A DNA stretch of 64,000 nt from Pirellulales bacterium (GTDB taxonomy: Bacteria; Planctomycetota; Planctomycetia; Pirellulales; PALSA-1355), in contig JALHMI010000002.1 of the NCBI GenBank assembly GCA_022844125.1, positions 372,001-436,000 on the forward strand, in the 5' to 3' direction. Position numbers and translations under genes: made by a program. Positions within the stretch are counted from its first letter, which is position 1, and the number at the start of each line of letters is the position of its first letter. Under the pieces are notes generated by a model that did no database searches, had not been told where the DNA came from, and saw nothing but the letters and a program-made list of their open reading frames with translations. Of the stretch, positions 8,803 to 21,249 are shown in pieces.

Positions 8803-10185
8803 ATGACCGATTCCACTGCGGCGAAAGTTGCCTCAACCGATGCCGGCACTGTGGTCGAGCTCTCGTCAGCGAATCGCTGGTTGGTGCTGGCCGTTGCCTT
8901 TGGCGCCTGGATGTTTGCGGGCATGTCGATCTCGCTCTTCGTGCTGATTTCTCGTCCGGCGATTATCGACATGCTGGGCAATGTGGTCGCCAGCGATCAG
9001 CTCGAACGCACTGCCGCGCAGTGGTTCGCCTGGTATCAGTGTGCATTTCTCCTCGGCGCCGCGGCCGGTGGTTGGATCTTCGGGGCCATGGGCGATTCCC
9101 GCGGCCGCACGCTCGCCATGGGATACAGCGTACTTTGCTATTCGCTCCTGACGGGAGCCGCTTATTTCGTCGAAAATCCGTACGTGCTCTGGGGCTTCCG
9201 ATTTGCGGCCTGTTTGGGAATCGGCGGCGTGTGGCCGAACGCGGTGGCGCTGGCGGTCGAAGGACTTCCCAATGTCTCGCGGCCGCTATTGGCCGGACTG
9301 ATGGGCACCGCCGCCAACGTGGGCTTCGTGTTGCTTGGCGTCATCTGCTTTGTGTTTCCGATCACGCCCGAACACTGGAGGTGGGTGCTGCTTGTAGGCA
9401 CCGCTCCAGCCATCCTCGGTGTGATCACACTGGCGATCGTGCCCGAATCGCCGCGGTGGCTGGCGGGGCGTCTTGCAGCGCAGAGCAGCGATTCCAAGTC
9501 GCAGCCGGTGCGCGAAATCCTGCGTCCGCCGCTGTTGAGCCGGACCATCATCGGTATCTGCCTGGGTGGGATTCCGGTCATCGGCACCGCGGCGAACGCA
9601 AACTGGCTGGTCCCCTGGGCCGATCAAGTGGCCGCAGCGCGGACCGTGGACGTCGCGGCAGCACCAAAGGCCGCCAGTGCACCGCTGGACACGCCGCCCG
9701 CGAAACCCAAGAACGATCCGCGGCTCAAGGCCAAAACGCAGATCCTGCGTTCCGGCGGCGCCGTGTTCGGCAGCCTGCTTGGCGGTTGGCTGGCTAGTTT
9801 ACTGGGTCGGCGACTGACCTACTTCTTGATCAGCCTCGCGACGTTTCTCACCAGTTCTTACATTTACAGCTTTCTGACACCAGATGATCCGCTGTTCGGC
9901 ACCTTCGCGTTCCTGCTTGGCTTCGTTGGCGTCACGTACTTCGGCTGGCTGCCGCTGTACTTGCCAGAACTGTTCCCCACGCGTGTGCGCGCAACAGGTA
10001 CCGGTGTCACATTCAACTCGGGACGCATTCTAGCCGCCATCAGCGTGCTGGGAGCCGGGGTGCTGGCGGGCTTGTTTCACGGAGACTATGGACGGGTCGG
10101 AACCTTCACCGGGCTTGTCTATGTCGCTGGCATGATCGCGATCTGCTTCGCGCCCGACACAAGCAAGAATCGGCTGGAGGATTAG
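8803..10185 (+). CDS. MFS transporter
   Basis: This 460-residue inner-membrane carrier has about 12 hydrophobic segments. The loop 2-3 signature appears as GAMGDSRGRTLAMG, and PESPRWL after helix 6 recalls the sugar/metabolite:H+ symporter branch. The central loop is enlarged by an Ala/Pro/Lys-rich stretch (about residues 285-315). A second conserved loop reads GGWLASLLGRR. AAAGGGG precedes the start. The gene ends 3 bases before the next start, so the two are probably translationally linked. Substrate unknown. Confidence 0.88.
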   Translation: MTDSTAAKVASTDAGTVVELSSANRWLVLAVAFGAWMFAGMSISLFVLISRPAIIDMLGNVVASDQLERTAAQWFAWYQCAFLLGAAAGGWIFGAMGDSRGRTLAMGYSVLCYSLLTGAAYFVENPYVLWGFRFAACLGIGGVWPNAVALAVEGLPNVSRPLLAGLMGTAANVGFVLLGVICFVFPITPEHWRWVLLVGTAPAILGVITLAIVPESPRWLAGRLAAQSSDSKSQPVREILRPPLLSRTIIGICLGGIPVIGTAANANWLVPWADQVAAARTVDVAAAPKAASAPLDTPPAKPKNDPRLKAKTQILRSGGAVFGSLLGGWLASLLGRRLTYFLISLATFLTSSYIYSFLTPDDPLFGTFAFLLGFVGVTYFGWLPLYLPELFPTRVRATGTGVTFNSGRILAAISVLGAGVLAGLFHGDYGRVGTFTGLVYVAGMIAICFAPDTSKNRLED

Positions 10186-10188
10186 ACC

Positions 10189-11046
10189 ATGCGCGAGGTC
10201 GGAGTCATTGGGTTGGGGCTGCTCGGTTCGGCCATTGCGGAACGGCTGCTCACGGCCGGCCACCTCGTGGTCGGCTTCGACGTGTCTGAGTCGCGTCGCG
10301 CAGCGCTGCAGCACCTTGGCGGAGAAGTCGCAGCTTCCAGCGCCGCGATAATCACGCGCTGCAGTGTGGTCCTGTTGAGCCTGCCCGATTCGAAGATCGT
10401 CGCCGAGGTAGTCAACTCGTCCGCCGAATCACTGCGGCCCGGAATGTGGATCATCGACACCTCGACCGGCGATCCGGATCACGCAGTTTCGCTATCCGAT
10501 CGTCTGCAGGGGCATGGCGTCGAGTATCTTGACGCGACGGTGTTGGGTTCCAGCGTCCAAACGCGCGACGGTCAGGCGGTGGTGATGGTCGGGGCTTCCC
10601 AGCAAGCTTTCGAAGCCTGTCGTGAACTGATGGGCTGTTTTGCTCACAAGGTGCTTCACGTTGGTCCGCCAGGAAATGGTTCGCGGATGAAGCTCGTGGT
10701 CAACCTGGTCTTGGGCCTGAACCGCGCTGCGCTTGCCGAAGGACTGGCACTTGCTCGACTGCTGAAACTGGATGGGACCACAACACTCGCCATCCTGAAA
10801 GCCGGGGCCGCCTACTCCGCGATCATGGATACCAAGGGTGAGAAGATGCTCACGGGCGACTTTTCACCGCAGGCCCGGCTGTCGCAGCATCTCAAGGACG
10901 TACGGCTGATACTCGAAGCCGCCGCGCGAACCGGCGGAACGCTCACCTTGTCTGACGCTCATCGCAAACTGCTCGAGAAGGCCGAAGCGGCAGGCTACGG
11001 CGAGCTGGACAATAGCGCGATACTCAAGGCCTACGACGCGCCATGA
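10189..11046 (+). CDS. NAD(P)-dependent beta-hydroxyacid dehydrogenase (3-hydroxyisobutyrate dehydrogenase family)
   Basis: This 285-residue protein has an N-terminal Rossmann domain starting VGVIGLGLLGSAIAERLL with the GxGxxG motif. LDATVLGSS matches the family substrate-binding region, and the catalytic Lys is in SRMKLVVNLVLGLNRAALAEG. The C-terminal domain is helical. Homologues include 3-hydroxyisobutyrate dehydrogenase and tartronate semialdehyde reductase; motifs alone do not separate these. Its 3-base spacing to the MFS gene suggests that it acts on the transported compound or a product of it. Confidence 0.88.
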   Translation: MREVGVIGLGLLGSAIAERLLTAGHLVVGFDVSESRRAALQHLGGEVAASSAAIITRCSVVLLSLPDSKIVAEVVNSSAESLRPGMWIIDTSTGDPDHAVSLSDRLQGHGVEYLDATVLGSSVQTRDGQAVVMVGASQQAFEACRELMGCFAHKVLHVGPPGNGSRMKLVVNLVLGLNRAALAEGLALARLLKLDGTTTLAILKAGAAYSAIMDTKGEKMLTGDFSPQARLSQHLKDVRLILEAAARTGGTLTLSDAHRKLLEKAEAAGYGELDNSAILKAYDAP

Positions 11047-11081
11047 ACTGATTCATCACCGCGGAATTCCCTGACGTTGCA

Positions 11082-11876
11082 ATGTCCGAGAAGCCCATCA
11101 GTTCCTACACGTTTGGCGATTCGACCATCGCAGCCGAGCGGTTGCGAATCCTGGCGGAAATCTTTGAGCCCAGTACACGAGAGTTCCTTGAAACCCTCAT
11201 GGACCGCAGGCCCACACGCATCGCCGATCTGGGCTGCGGTCCCGGTTACACGACCCGGCTTTTGGCGCAAATTTTTCCGCAGGCCCAACTCGTAGGAATC
11301 GACAGTTCTCGGGGATTCATCGAGCTGGCCGATAAAACCGCGCCGCCCTGCGTGCGTTTCGTCGAAGGAGATGTCGCCTCTCCGCTTTCGAGCGGGCCAT
11401 ACGACCTGATCTATGCCCGATACTTGCTACCGCATCTGAGCCACTATCACTCCGCGGTTTTGCAGTGGGGCAACTGCCTTTCCGTGGGTGGCGCGATTGC
11501 CAATGAGGAAAACGACTGGATTGAAACCAATCAGCCAGCCTTTAGGACCTATTTCGAGATGGTCGCGGCGATGCTCGCCGATCGCGGCCAGCGACTGGAC
11601 ATCGGGGCCGAACTCGAAGCCATCAACGACTGGCAGCCGCTTCTCAAGTTCTCGAGCCAGCTTGTGCCGATTCGCGTGCCCGAGCCGAATGCGGCGCGGA
11701 TGTTCGTGCCGAATCTGGATGTCTTCCGTCAGCAGCCGTATATCCAAAAGAATCACGAAGAGGCCGAGATTCAACGCCTGAAGGCCGACGTTCTCGCGGT
11801 CATTGAACGCGGAGATCCTTCCCGGATGGTGACCTTCTGGCGACGACGTATTGTTTGGCTGCGACCAGCCTCTTAG
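11082..11876 (+). CDS. class I SAM-dependent methyltransferase
   Basis: This is a 264-residue protein with motif I IADLGCGPGYTTRLL, motif II LVGIDSSRGF and YDLIYARYLLPHL at the motif IV position. No substrate-specific signature is recognised. It follows the dehydrogenase by 35 bases on the same strand and may be the last gene of that block; the next gene begins 51 bases on with its own AGAGGTG ribosome site. Confidence 0.85.
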   Translation: MSEKPISSYTFGDSTIAAERLRILAEIFEPSTREFLETLMDRRPTRIADLGCGPGYTTRLLAQIFPQAQLVGIDSSRGFIELADKTAPPCVRFVEGDVASPLSSGPYDLIYARYLLPHLSHYHSAVLQWGNCLSVGGAIANEENDWIETNQPAFRTYFEMVAAMLADRGQRLDIGAELEAINDWQPLLKFSSQLVPIRVPEPNAARMFVPNLDVFRQQPYIQKNHEEAEIQRLKADVLAVIERGDPSRMVTFWRRRIVWLRPAS

Positions 11877-11927
11877 ACTGACTCGAACCACTGTCCAACC
11901 ACAAATCCGATCTGTAAGAGGTGTGTC

Positions 11928-13289
11928 ATGCGTCCGTCTCAAGCCATCCTGGCGGCTGTCCTTGTGCTCGGTCAGGTGGCCACAACGCACGCTCACTTCC
12001 TGTTTACGCGCATCTGTCCGCCCGCCGAAGGCGGACGATTCGCCGAGGTCTACTTCAGCGAATACGCTCGGGCCGGCGATCCGCGCTACATTGCCAAGGT
12101 CGCGCCGGCAGAGTTTCAAGTGCAAACATCGCCGGGGCAATGGCGCGCACTGCCAATGCGCCGGCTCGATGATCGACTGCGAGCCCATTTGCCGACTACA
12201 GGCCCGCTGGTCGTGGCCGGTAAGCTCGACTACGGCGCGCTCGATCGGCCAGGTTCGCCCACGTTTCTGCTGCGGCACTATTCCAAAGCGGTGGCAGGCA
12301 CCGCCGACGAGCTGAACTCCATGGCGCCTCTGAGCGCTCCGATCGAACTGCTGGCCAAATTCGGGGCGGATCGCGTCGTGCTCACAGTAGTCCAGGGTGG
12401 CCGGCCCCTCGCCGACACGCGTGTGGATATTGTCGATGCGGACCTCGTGGGTGAGGAACTCAAGACGGACGCGAAGGGGCAGGCGACATTCACGCCTACC
12501 GCGTCAAGCTTGTACTGCATCTACGTTGGGCACACGATTCCAACCGGCGGAGAGTACGCCGGCAAGACATACTCTGAGATTAAGCAGTTTGCCACGCTGT
12601 CGTTTGAATGGCCGCTGGTCACCGGCCCCGACGACCAGGCAATCGCCCTGTTTGAAGACGCCGTCGCGGCACGCGCTACCTGGGAGAATTTCCCCGGTTT
12701 CTCGGCCGAAATCGCCGGCGACCTGGATGGTCGTCCATTCTCTGGAACCGTGACCGTGGCGGCAGATGGCGAAGTGGAGGTCGATCTCGGCGAGGATGCG
12801 GCGATGGCCACTTGGGTCGACGACCAACTCGAGTCGATCACGATGCATCGCGCGGCCGGTCAGGCGAGCGATGCTGCGAAAACCCGCCGACCGAAACCGG
12901 CTATTCGCTTCGCCGACAGTCAGACTGACCACCCACTGGGGCGGCTCGTGGCCTTCGAAGGTGGCCAGTTCGCGTCCAGTTACCGTGTGAAAGATCGCCA
13001 GCTGGCAACGGTCAATCGGCTGATCGACGGGGAAAATGTGACCATCTCCGTACTCGAGAACGAGAAAAACGCCGACGACAAGTTTCTGCCGCGCGCTTAT
13101 ACGGTACAGGCCTGGGATGAAGCCACAGGCGTGCCGACTCGCACGGAAACGGTACGCGACTTGTGGGCGCGCGTTGAAGTGTGGGATCTGCCGGCTGAAC
13201 ACACCGTCACGAGCGCTTCAGCCGACGGCTTCAGCGTGCGAACTTTCCGATTGTCGAAACACGTCGTGGCCAAGAGGAAGACGCAGTAG
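11928..13289 (+). CDS. exported DUF3386-type protein with DUF4198-like N-terminal part
   Basis: This is a 453-residue exported protein. The signal peptide ends at THAHF, so the mature chain would begin at or near His. Residues about 25-230 resemble DUF4198-type beta domains, with a carboxypeptidase-regulatory-like strand set (RPLADTRVDIVDADLVGEELKTDAKGQATFTP read in parts). Residues about 245-445, containing ARATWENFPGFSAEIAG, RDLWARVEVWDLPAEHTV and FRLSKH, fit DUF3386, a family of unknown function found in cyanobacteria and planctomycetes. An N-terminal His after cleavage could bind metal, as in copper-binding proteins, but this is speculation. Confidence 0.65.
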   Translation: MRPSQAILAAVLVLGQVATTHAHFLFTRICPPAEGGRFAEVYFSEYARAGDPRYIAKVAPAEFQVQTSPGQWRALPMRRLDDRLRAHLPTTGPLVVAGKLDYGALDRPGSPTFLLRHYSKAVAGTADELNSMAPLSAPIELLAKFGADRVVLTVVQGGRPLADTRVDIVDADLVGEELKTDAKGQATFTPTASSLYCIYVGHTIPTGGEYAGKTYSEIKQFATLSFEWPLVTGPDDQAIALFEDAVAARATWENFPGFSAEIAGDLDGRPFSGTVTVAADGEVEVDLGEDAAMATWVDDQLESITMHRAAGQASDAAKTRRPKPAIRFADSQTDHPLGRLVAFEGGQFASSYRVKDRQLATVNRLIDGENVTISVLENEKNADDKFLPRAYTVQAWDEATGVPTRTETVRDLWARVEVWDLPAEHTVTSASADGFSVRTFRLSKHVVAKRKTQ

Positions 13290-13330
13290 TGGCGCGAAAG
13301 TTGCCGAAGCCGTGTCCACCTGCGAGCTAC

Positions 13331-13358
13331 TTGACAAAGATGTGATTGTCGATACCGT
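13331..13358 (+). promoter_or_regulatory. candidate promoter inside the 13.3 kb intergenic region
   Basis: A perfect TTGACA (13331-13336) is followed after 16 bases by TACCGT (13353-13358), which keeps the most conserved T1, A2 and T6 of the -10 box. It lies after the stop of the DUF3386 gene and before a strong terminator. The overlapping inverted repeat ACCGTA/TACGGT (13354-13373) could be an operator or RNA hairpin. Confidence 0.4.
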
Positions 13359-13364
13359 AAAGTG

Positions 13365-13448
13365 CAGTACGGTCCGCCAAGATCAGGCGCGCCCAGAATC
13401 GTCCAAGATGGACCCAACGCAGGGAAGTACTGCGTTGGGTCTTTTTTT
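13365..13448 (+). ncRNA. candidate small RNA between the DUF3386 and YTV genes
   Basis: If the promoter at 13331-13358 is used, transcription would run from about 13365 to the strong terminator at 13411-13448, giving an RNA of roughly 80 nt with no good ORF. This is inferred only from promoter and terminator placement; the terminator may simply serve the upstream gene. No known RNA family was recognised. Confidence 0.25.
13411..13448 (+). terminator. strong rho-independent terminator
   Basis: A perfect 12-bp stem (GACCCAACGCAG/CTGCGTTGGGTC) with a 7-base loop is followed by seven T residues. It begins 122 bases after the DUF3386 stop codon. Confidence 0.92.
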
Positions 13449-13552
13449 GTCGATGAACGACAGCGAGCAGGGAACGCCCAACACCTTTTGATTTCCACCC
13501 GAGGGCATTACGGTTCACTAACAGCCTTGCATAGGCAAAGCAGGAGGAGACT

Positions 13553-15544
13553 ATGCGTCGCGTTCACCGCTTCAGGTTTCTACTCGTTCCCGTGCTGACG
13601 GCGATGCTCGCTCAGCCAGTCGTCGCCGGGCGATGGCATCGCGGTCACCGCGGCGGCGGCGGATGCGAGTCGGGGTGCAGTTCACCCTGCGGCTCGACTT
13701 CCTGCGAGACGGTCTATCAGACTTGCCAGCGGACGATCATGGTGCCCGAAACCACCATGGAAACTCGCACCGTGCAGGTCGTGGAACGCCATCCCGAGCA
13801 ACGCACCCAGAATTACACGGTCTACCGCCGAGTACCCGAGACTCAAACGGTCGAGTATCAGGTAACCGTGCCGAAATACGAGAAGCGCACCCGCGAAGAG
13901 CAATACACGGTGAATCGCCCCGTGATGGAAACTCGCACTCGGATGGTCTGCGAGACTCTCCGTCGGCCTGAACAGCGGACGCAGCAGTACACGGTCTACA
14001 AACAGGTGCCCGAAACACAAACGGTCGAGTACCAGGTATCCGTCCCAAAATATGAGAAGCGAACTCGCGAAGAACATTACACGGTCAACAAGCCCGTGAT
14101 GGAAACACTGACTCGCACGGTGACCGAGAACCACTGCCGTCCGGAGCAGCGTACGCAGGAATACACCGTCTACAAGCAGGTGCCCGAGACGCGCACGGTC
14201 GAATATCAAGTCACTGTGCCCAAGTACGAGAAGCGCACCCGTGAAGTGCACTACACGGTCAATAAGCCCGTGATGGAGACGCTCACCCGCACAGTGACCG
14301 AAACCCACTGCCGCGCGGAACAGCGGACGCAAGAGTACACCGTCTACCGACAGGTTCCCGAGACGCGCACCATCGAATATCAGGTGACGGTGCCCAGATA
14401 CGAGACTCGCACCCGCGAAGTGAACTATACCGTTCACAAGCCGGTCACAGAGACGCGTACCGTCAACTACACGGTGATGGTCCCTCACACCGAAACGGTC
14501 AGCGAAACGCGCCGCGTGTGTCGCATGGTTCCTGAGACGCAAACTCGGACGGTTTGCGAGGACCAGGGGCACTGGGAAGTTTCTCGCACGCCATACACAG
14601 TAGGTTGTGGTGAATGCGCCCGAACATGCTATCGCACGTGTTCGCAATGGGTACCCAACGTGGTGACCCGCGAGGTGCAGTGCACCGTCATGCGTCCGCA
14701 AGTGGAAGAGATCCCCTACGAGCGGCAAGTAACCGTGTGTCGGCCCGAAACGCGGACTCGCGAAGTGCAAGTCTGCCGGATGGTCCCTGAACAACAGACC
14801 CGACAGGTCGAATACACCGTTTGCACGCCGGTTCAGGAAACCCGCACCCGCGAGGTAACCACCTGCCGCACGGTGCCAGAGCAATTGACTCGCAGCTACA
14901 CGGTGCAAGTACCCTACACAGTGCAGAAAGAAGTGCCGTACACGGTGTGCAAGATGGTCGCCGAGCAGCGCACCCGGCAGATCGAGTACACCGTTTGCAC
15001 GCCGGTTCAGGAAACCCGCACCCGCGAGGTCACGACTTGTCGCGTCGTGCCCGAGCAGAGAACTCGGACCTTCACCGTGCAGGTGCCTTACACGGTGCAA
15101 AAGGAAGTCCCGTATACGGTCTGCAAAATGGTCGCCGAGCAGCGCACCCGGCAGATCGAGTACACCGTCTGCACGCCCGTGCAGGAAACCCGCACCCGCG
15201 AGGTGACCACCTGTCGCACGGTCCCCGAGCAGAAGACGCGGACGTACACAGTGCAGGTGCCTTACACCGTCCAGCGAGAAGTGCAGTATCAAGTGTGCAA
15301 GATGGTGCCCGAGCAGCAGATTCGACAGATCGAGTACACCGTCTGCACGCCCGTGCAGGAAACGCGCACGCGCGAGGTAACCACCTGCCGCACCGTTGCC
15401 GAGCAGAAGACTCGGACCTACACGGTGCAAGTACCGCGCACCGTCACCAAGGAAATCCAGGTGCCGGTCTGCCGCATGGTTCCCAAGACCGTGACCTACC
15501 AGGTTCCGGTTCACGTGCCGGCCAAGGGCAATTGTTGTACCTGA
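13553..15544 (+). CDS. YTV-repeat surface protein
   Basis: This 663-residue exported protein has a signal peptide (about 1-26), a Gly/Cys-rich patch (CESGCSSPCGSTSC) and then repeats dominated by YTV, VPETRT, EYQV and RTREV, the hallmark of the planctomycete-specific YTV family. Two blocks each hold four units of exactly 58 residues (about 80-311 and 410-641), joined by a more diverged Cys-containing region. Cys recurs in each unit of the second block (EYTVCTPV, TTCR, YTVCK), so disulfide cross-links in an extended fibre or wall structure are plausible. AGGAGGAG precedes the start. Function unknown; cell-envelope localisation is inferred. Confidence 0.85.
   Translation: MRRVHRFRFLLVPVLTAMLAQPVVAGRWHRGHRGGGGCESGCSSPCGSTSCETVYQTCQRTIMVPETTMETRTVQVVERHPEQRTQNYTVYRRVPETQTVEYQVTVPKYEKRTREEQYTVNRPVMETRTRMVCETLRRPEQRTQQYTVYKQVPETQTVEYQVSVPKYEKRTREEHYTVNKPVMETLTRTVTENHCRPEQRTQEYTVYKQVPETRTVEYQVTVPKYEKRTREVHYTVNKPVMETLTRTVTETHCRAEQRTQEYTVYRQVPETRTIEYQVTVPRYETRTREVNYTVHKPVTETRTVNYTVMVPHTETVSETRRVCRMVPETQTRTVCEDQGHWEVSRTPYTVGCGECARTCYRTCSQWVPNVVTREVQCTVMRPQVEEIPYERQVTVCRPETRTREVQVCRMVPEQQTRQVEYTVCTPVQETRTREVTTCRTVPEQLTRSYTVQVPYTVQKEVPYTVCKMVAEQRTRQIEYTVCTPVQETRTREVTTCRVVPEQRTRTFTVQVPYTVQKEVPYTVCKMVAEQRTRQIEYTVCTPVQETRTREVTTCRTVPEQKTRTYTVQVPYTVQREVQYQVCKMVPEQQIRQIEYTVCTPVQETRTREVTTCRTVAEQKTRTYTVQVPRTVTKEIQVPVCRMVPKTVTYQVPVHVPAKGNCCT
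13790..14485 (+). repeat. four 174-bp tandem units, first block of the YTV gene
   Basis: Units start at 13790, 13964, 14138 and 14312, each encoding 58 residues opening with (H/R)(P/A)EQRTQ and containing YTVY and VPKYE or VPRYE. The spacing is exact. Confidence 0.85.
14780..15475 (+). repeat. four 174-bp tandem units, second block of the YTV gene
   Basis: Units start at 14780, 14954, 15128 and 15302, each encoding 58 residues opening MV(P/A)EQ and containing EYTVCTPVQETRTREVTTCR. A partial fifth unit begins at 15476. The second and third units are nearly identical at DNA level over their first 65 or so bases. Confidence 0.85.
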
Positions 15545-15572
15545 GCTTGGGTGCCGAACGTCAACGGAATCT

Positions 15573-15611
15573 AGGGCCCGCGGGCGAACTGCTCGCGGGC
15601 CCTCTCTTTTT
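15573..15611 (+). terminator. rho-independent terminator after the YTV gene
   Basis: The outer stem AGGGCCCGCG/CGCGGGCCCT is extended by three more pairs around a GAACT loop, then CTCTTTTT. It separates the YTV gene from the convergent cstA. Confidence 0.85.
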
Positions 15612-15622
15612 GCACCGCCCGC

Positions 15623-17734
<2,112 letters not shown>

Positions 17735-17765
17735 GTGGCGGGAAACTCCTAGGGTAGATCGGCCG

Positions 17766-17782
17766 ATGTGAACCCTTCACAT
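17766..17782. promoter_or_regulatory. palindromic operator at the cstA promoter
   Basis: ATGTGAA-CCC-TTCACAT is a perfect inverted repeat with 7-base arms and a 3-base centre. It resembles CRP/FNR-type sites (TGTGA...TCACA) but with a 5-base rather than 6-base centre between those halves. It touches the -10 box and covers the likely transcription start, a position typical of repression. Confidence 0.5.
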
Positions 17783-17810
17783 ATTAGCCCAGGACGAGCG
17801 GCCTTGTCAG
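17781..17810 (-). promoter_or_regulatory. cstA promoter
   Basis: On the minus strand CTGACA (17810-17805) and TAATAT (17786-17781) are separated by 18 bases. The predicted start lies about 40 bases upstream of the cstA start codon. Confidence 0.5.
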
Positions 17811-17856
17811 AGCGGTTCGCTGGGCAAGCAACGCACTTCTTCTATGGTGCGGGCAG

Positions 17857-17898
17857 AAAAAAGGCGGCGAGCCATTCGGTAAGGAACAACTCGCCGCC
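17857..17898 (-). terminator. rho-independent terminator after hppA
   Basis: On the minus strand a perfect 9-bp stem GGCGGCGAG/CTCGCCGCC with an 18-base loop is followed by TTTTTT, about 35 bases after the hppA stop. Confidence 0.88.
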
Positions 17899-17933
17899 CT
17901 TGAAGTCTCCAGCAATTGCCGGACAACCGGCGA

Positions 17934-20597
<2,664 letters not shown>

Positions 20598-21249
20598 GCG
20601 ATAACTTCCCTCAACTGCTTTTCTCTTGGTTCGTTCAAACGTTCACATATAGATTGGTCGCCGCATCGGCAATCGAAAGTTGCCCTGCGCGGGGAGTCTG
20701 GTGGAGCAGCCAGGCATGGATCGAGCCCTGGCAGAAGTTAGGGCGTGCGTCAGCGCGGTTCGCAAGTGCTGCGACAGGCTTACAATTTCGAAGCCCCCAA
20801 AGCATCAGCAGCCGCCTCTTGCCCAGCTCGACGATTCGCGGCTCCCGCTGAAAGAACTCTGCCAGGAGAGTCCGTGGGCGGGTGTCGCGACTCTGCCGGA
20901 CAGGTAAAGTCCTTCGGAGCGATACGCAACGGGTGCCCCGGCCGCGTCCGACGGCCTGAGGGCGTCAATGGCCGGGGCGAATCGCCTCAGCCCTCGAAAA
21001 GAGACCTGCTGCCACCCCGCGCAATCGAGAAAGCGAAAAATGTAAGTCAATCGGCGCAATCTGTCAACGGGAAGCAAGTTGCGACCAATTCTCGCGGTCT
21101 TGAAGCCGCCCTCCGGCCCGATGCCGATGTGCCGCCTTGTCGGACTTCGTGTGCCGATTGCATCGCCTGTTGCTCAAACAGGCCCCGGACCTAGAATTCG
21201 GTGCTGCGGGGAATCACCCGGCGATCTGTTGCACGCTAAGGAATCAGGC
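20598..21249. other. 652-bp intergenic region with an inverted repeat
   Basis: This is the divergent gap between hppA and the M50 protease gene. Open frames here (for example 20745-21194 plus, 20805-21077 minus) have no recognisable domain and overlap one another. GCCCCGGCC (20935-20943) and GGCCGGGGC (20970-20978) form a perfect 9-bp inverted repeat 26 bases apart. Near the hppA end, the minus strand carries TATATGTGAAC and two TGAACG repeats. No known structured RNA was recognised by eye. Confidence 0.5.

Noticed and set aside
13790-15475. Regular repeats considered as a CRISPR array
   Set aside because: The 174-nt units are contiguous, in frame and coding, with no unique spacers of 25-45 nt.
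13682-15514. 610-residue minus-strand frame opposite the YTV gene
   Set aside because: Its periodicity mirrors the 174-nt repeats of the real gene, and the plus frame has a signal peptide and a strong ribosome site.
20745-21194. 149-residue plus frame in the gap before the M50 gene
   Set aside because: No domain, no ribosome site, and overlapped by equally open frames on both strands.
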